NCBI RefSeq assembly: GCF_003626975.1
Contig: NZ_CP032616.1
Span: 1,426,001 to 1,490,000, forward strand
Reading direction: 5' to 3'
DNA from: Pseudomonas sp. DY-1
Lineage (GTDB): Bacteria; Pseudomonadota; Gammaproteobacteria; Pseudomonadales; Pseudomonadaceae
DNA: 64,000 bases
Notes under the pieces: model-generated
Database searches by the model: none
Told to the model about the DNA's origin: nothing
What the model saw: the letters and a program-made list of their open reading frames with translations, nothing else
Shown here: positions 63,274 through 64,000 of the stretch, in pieces
Layout of the letters: every line of letters starts with the position of its first letter
How positions within the stretch are numbered: the stretch's first letter is position 1
Program-made: the position numbers and the translations under genes

Positions 63274-64000
63274 GTTGGCTGACGCCCGAACTGATCGACA
63301 TCGTCGTCACCGTCCTCAAAGCCATCGTCATCCTGCTCGGGGTGGTCGTGACCGGTGCGCTGCTCTCCTGGGTGGAACGCCGTCTGTTGGGTCTGTGGCA
63401 GGACCGATACGGCCCGAACCGCGTAGGCCCGTTCGGCGCCTTCCAGCTTGGCGCGGACATGATCAAGATGTTCTTCAAGGAAGACTGGACCCCGCCGTTC
63501 GCCGACAAGCTGATCTTCACCCTGGCGCCCATCATCGCGATGAGTGCCCTGTTGATCGCGTTTGCCGTGGTGCCGGTCACCCCCACATGGGGCGTGGCCG
63601 ACCTGAACATCGGCGTGCTGTTCTTCTTCGCCATGGCCGGCATCGCGGTCTACGCGGTGCTCTTCGCCGGCTGGTCGAGCAACAACAAGTTCGCCCTGCT
63701 CGGCAGCCTGCGTGCCTCGGCCCAGACCATCTCCTACGAGGTGTTCCTGGCGCTGTCGCTGATGGGCATCGTGGCCCAGGTCGGCTCCTTCAACATGCGC
63801 GACATCGTTGAATACCAGGCCCAACACCTGTGGTTCATCATTCCGCAGTTCTTCGGCTTCTGTACCTTCTTCATCGCTGGCGTCGCCGTGACTCACCGTC
63901 ACCCGTTCGACCAGCCGGAAGCGGAACAGGAACTGGCCGACGGCTACCACATCGAATACGCCGGCATGAAATGGGGCATGTTCTTCGTGGGTGAGTACAT
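63270..64000 (+). CDS. nuoH: NADH-quinone oxidoreductase subunit H, partial
   Basis: The first 243 codons of the heel subunit of complex I, cut by the window end. [20 protein letters not shown] begins the first membrane helix; [20 protein letters not shown] and [20 protein letters not shown] are the conserved cytoplasmic loop lining the quinone chamber, and [20 protein letters not shown] carries the conserved acidic residues. Five helices are visible before the cut. Normal length is about 330 residues. ATG overlaps the nuoG stop (ATGA). Confidence 0.95.
   Translation, partial: MSWLTPELIDIVVTVLKAIVILLGVVVTGALLSWVERRLLGLWQDRYGPNRVGPFGAFQLGADMIKMFFKEDWTPPFADKLIFTLAPIIAMSALLIAFAVVPVTPTWGVADLNIGVLFFFAMAGIAVYAVLFAGWSSNNKFALLGSLRASAQTISYEVFLALSLMGIVAQVGSFNMRDIVEYQAQHLWFIIPQFFGFCTFFIAGVAVTHRHPFDQPEAEQELADGYHIEYAGMKWGMFFVGEY

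Overview
The window is a chromosomal segment of a Pseudomonas-type gammaproteobacterium. The evidence is its GC-rich composition with strong G/C third-position bias and a series of gene neighbourhoods typical of that genus: gor/galU, gacA-uvrC-pgsA-tRNA, tusDCBE, serS-crcB-rarA-lolA-ftsK, trxB-aat-bpt-infA, clpA-clpS-cspD, the divergent icd/idh pair, mnmA-hflD-purB, aceA, and a nuo operon with fused nuoCD. Pseudomonas REP-like palindromes occur between genes. I cannot fix the species. The accessory genes and the broken ugd argue against a plain P. aeruginosa-type layout.

Left part (1-11400): catabolic and housekeeping genes. A VOC protein, a nitronate monooxygenase divergent from a LysR regulator across a near-ideal operator, a GFA protein, an alcohol dehydrogenase/aldehyde dehydrogenase operon, an exported dienelactone-hydrolase-like enzyme, a TRIC-type channel, glutathione reductase, a second VOC protein, galU, and a ugd gene reduced to its two ends by an out-of-frame internal deletion.

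11400-21100: tRNA genes and the most variable stretch. tRNA-Gly, -Cys and -Leu follow pgsA, uvrC and gacA on the minus strand. A terminator lies between Cys and Leu, and Leu seems to have its own promoter. Beyond gacA come a Tat-exported SCO/multicopper-oxidase pair, a 66-residue orphan protein, a single mobile integron gene cassette (a YCII-domain gene plus an attC site, with no integrase), an NAD-type malate dehydrogenase, and a decayed C-terminal coding remnant next to tRNA-Ser.

21200-36100: core genes for tRNA 2-thiolation (tusDCBE), siroheme (cysG), seryl-tRNA, fluoride export, replication-fork repair (rarA), lipoprotein sorting (lolA), chromosome segregation (ftsK) and thioredoxin reduction. 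Then come aat, bpt and infA. With clpA-clpS at 36.1-38.8 kb these make up most of the bacterial N-degron pathway; only ClpP is outside the window.

36100-64000: central carbon and respiration. Two unrelated isocitrate dehydrogenases (Icd and monomeric Idh) are transcribed divergently, and isocitrate lyase (aceA) lies about 10 kb further on, so both sides of the TCA/glyoxylate branch point are present. Between them are mnmA, hflD, purB, the ribosomal oxygenase roxA and small uncharacterised genes. An L,D-transpeptidase-like protein and a Tat-exported PhoX phosphatase precede the nuo operon (nuoA, B, CD, E, F, G and a truncated nuoH), whose upstream region carries a Fur-box-like sequence and a leader hairpin.

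I found no CRISPR array, prophage, plasmid origin or intact insertion sequence. The least ordinary item is the solitary integron cassette at 19.1-19.6 kb.
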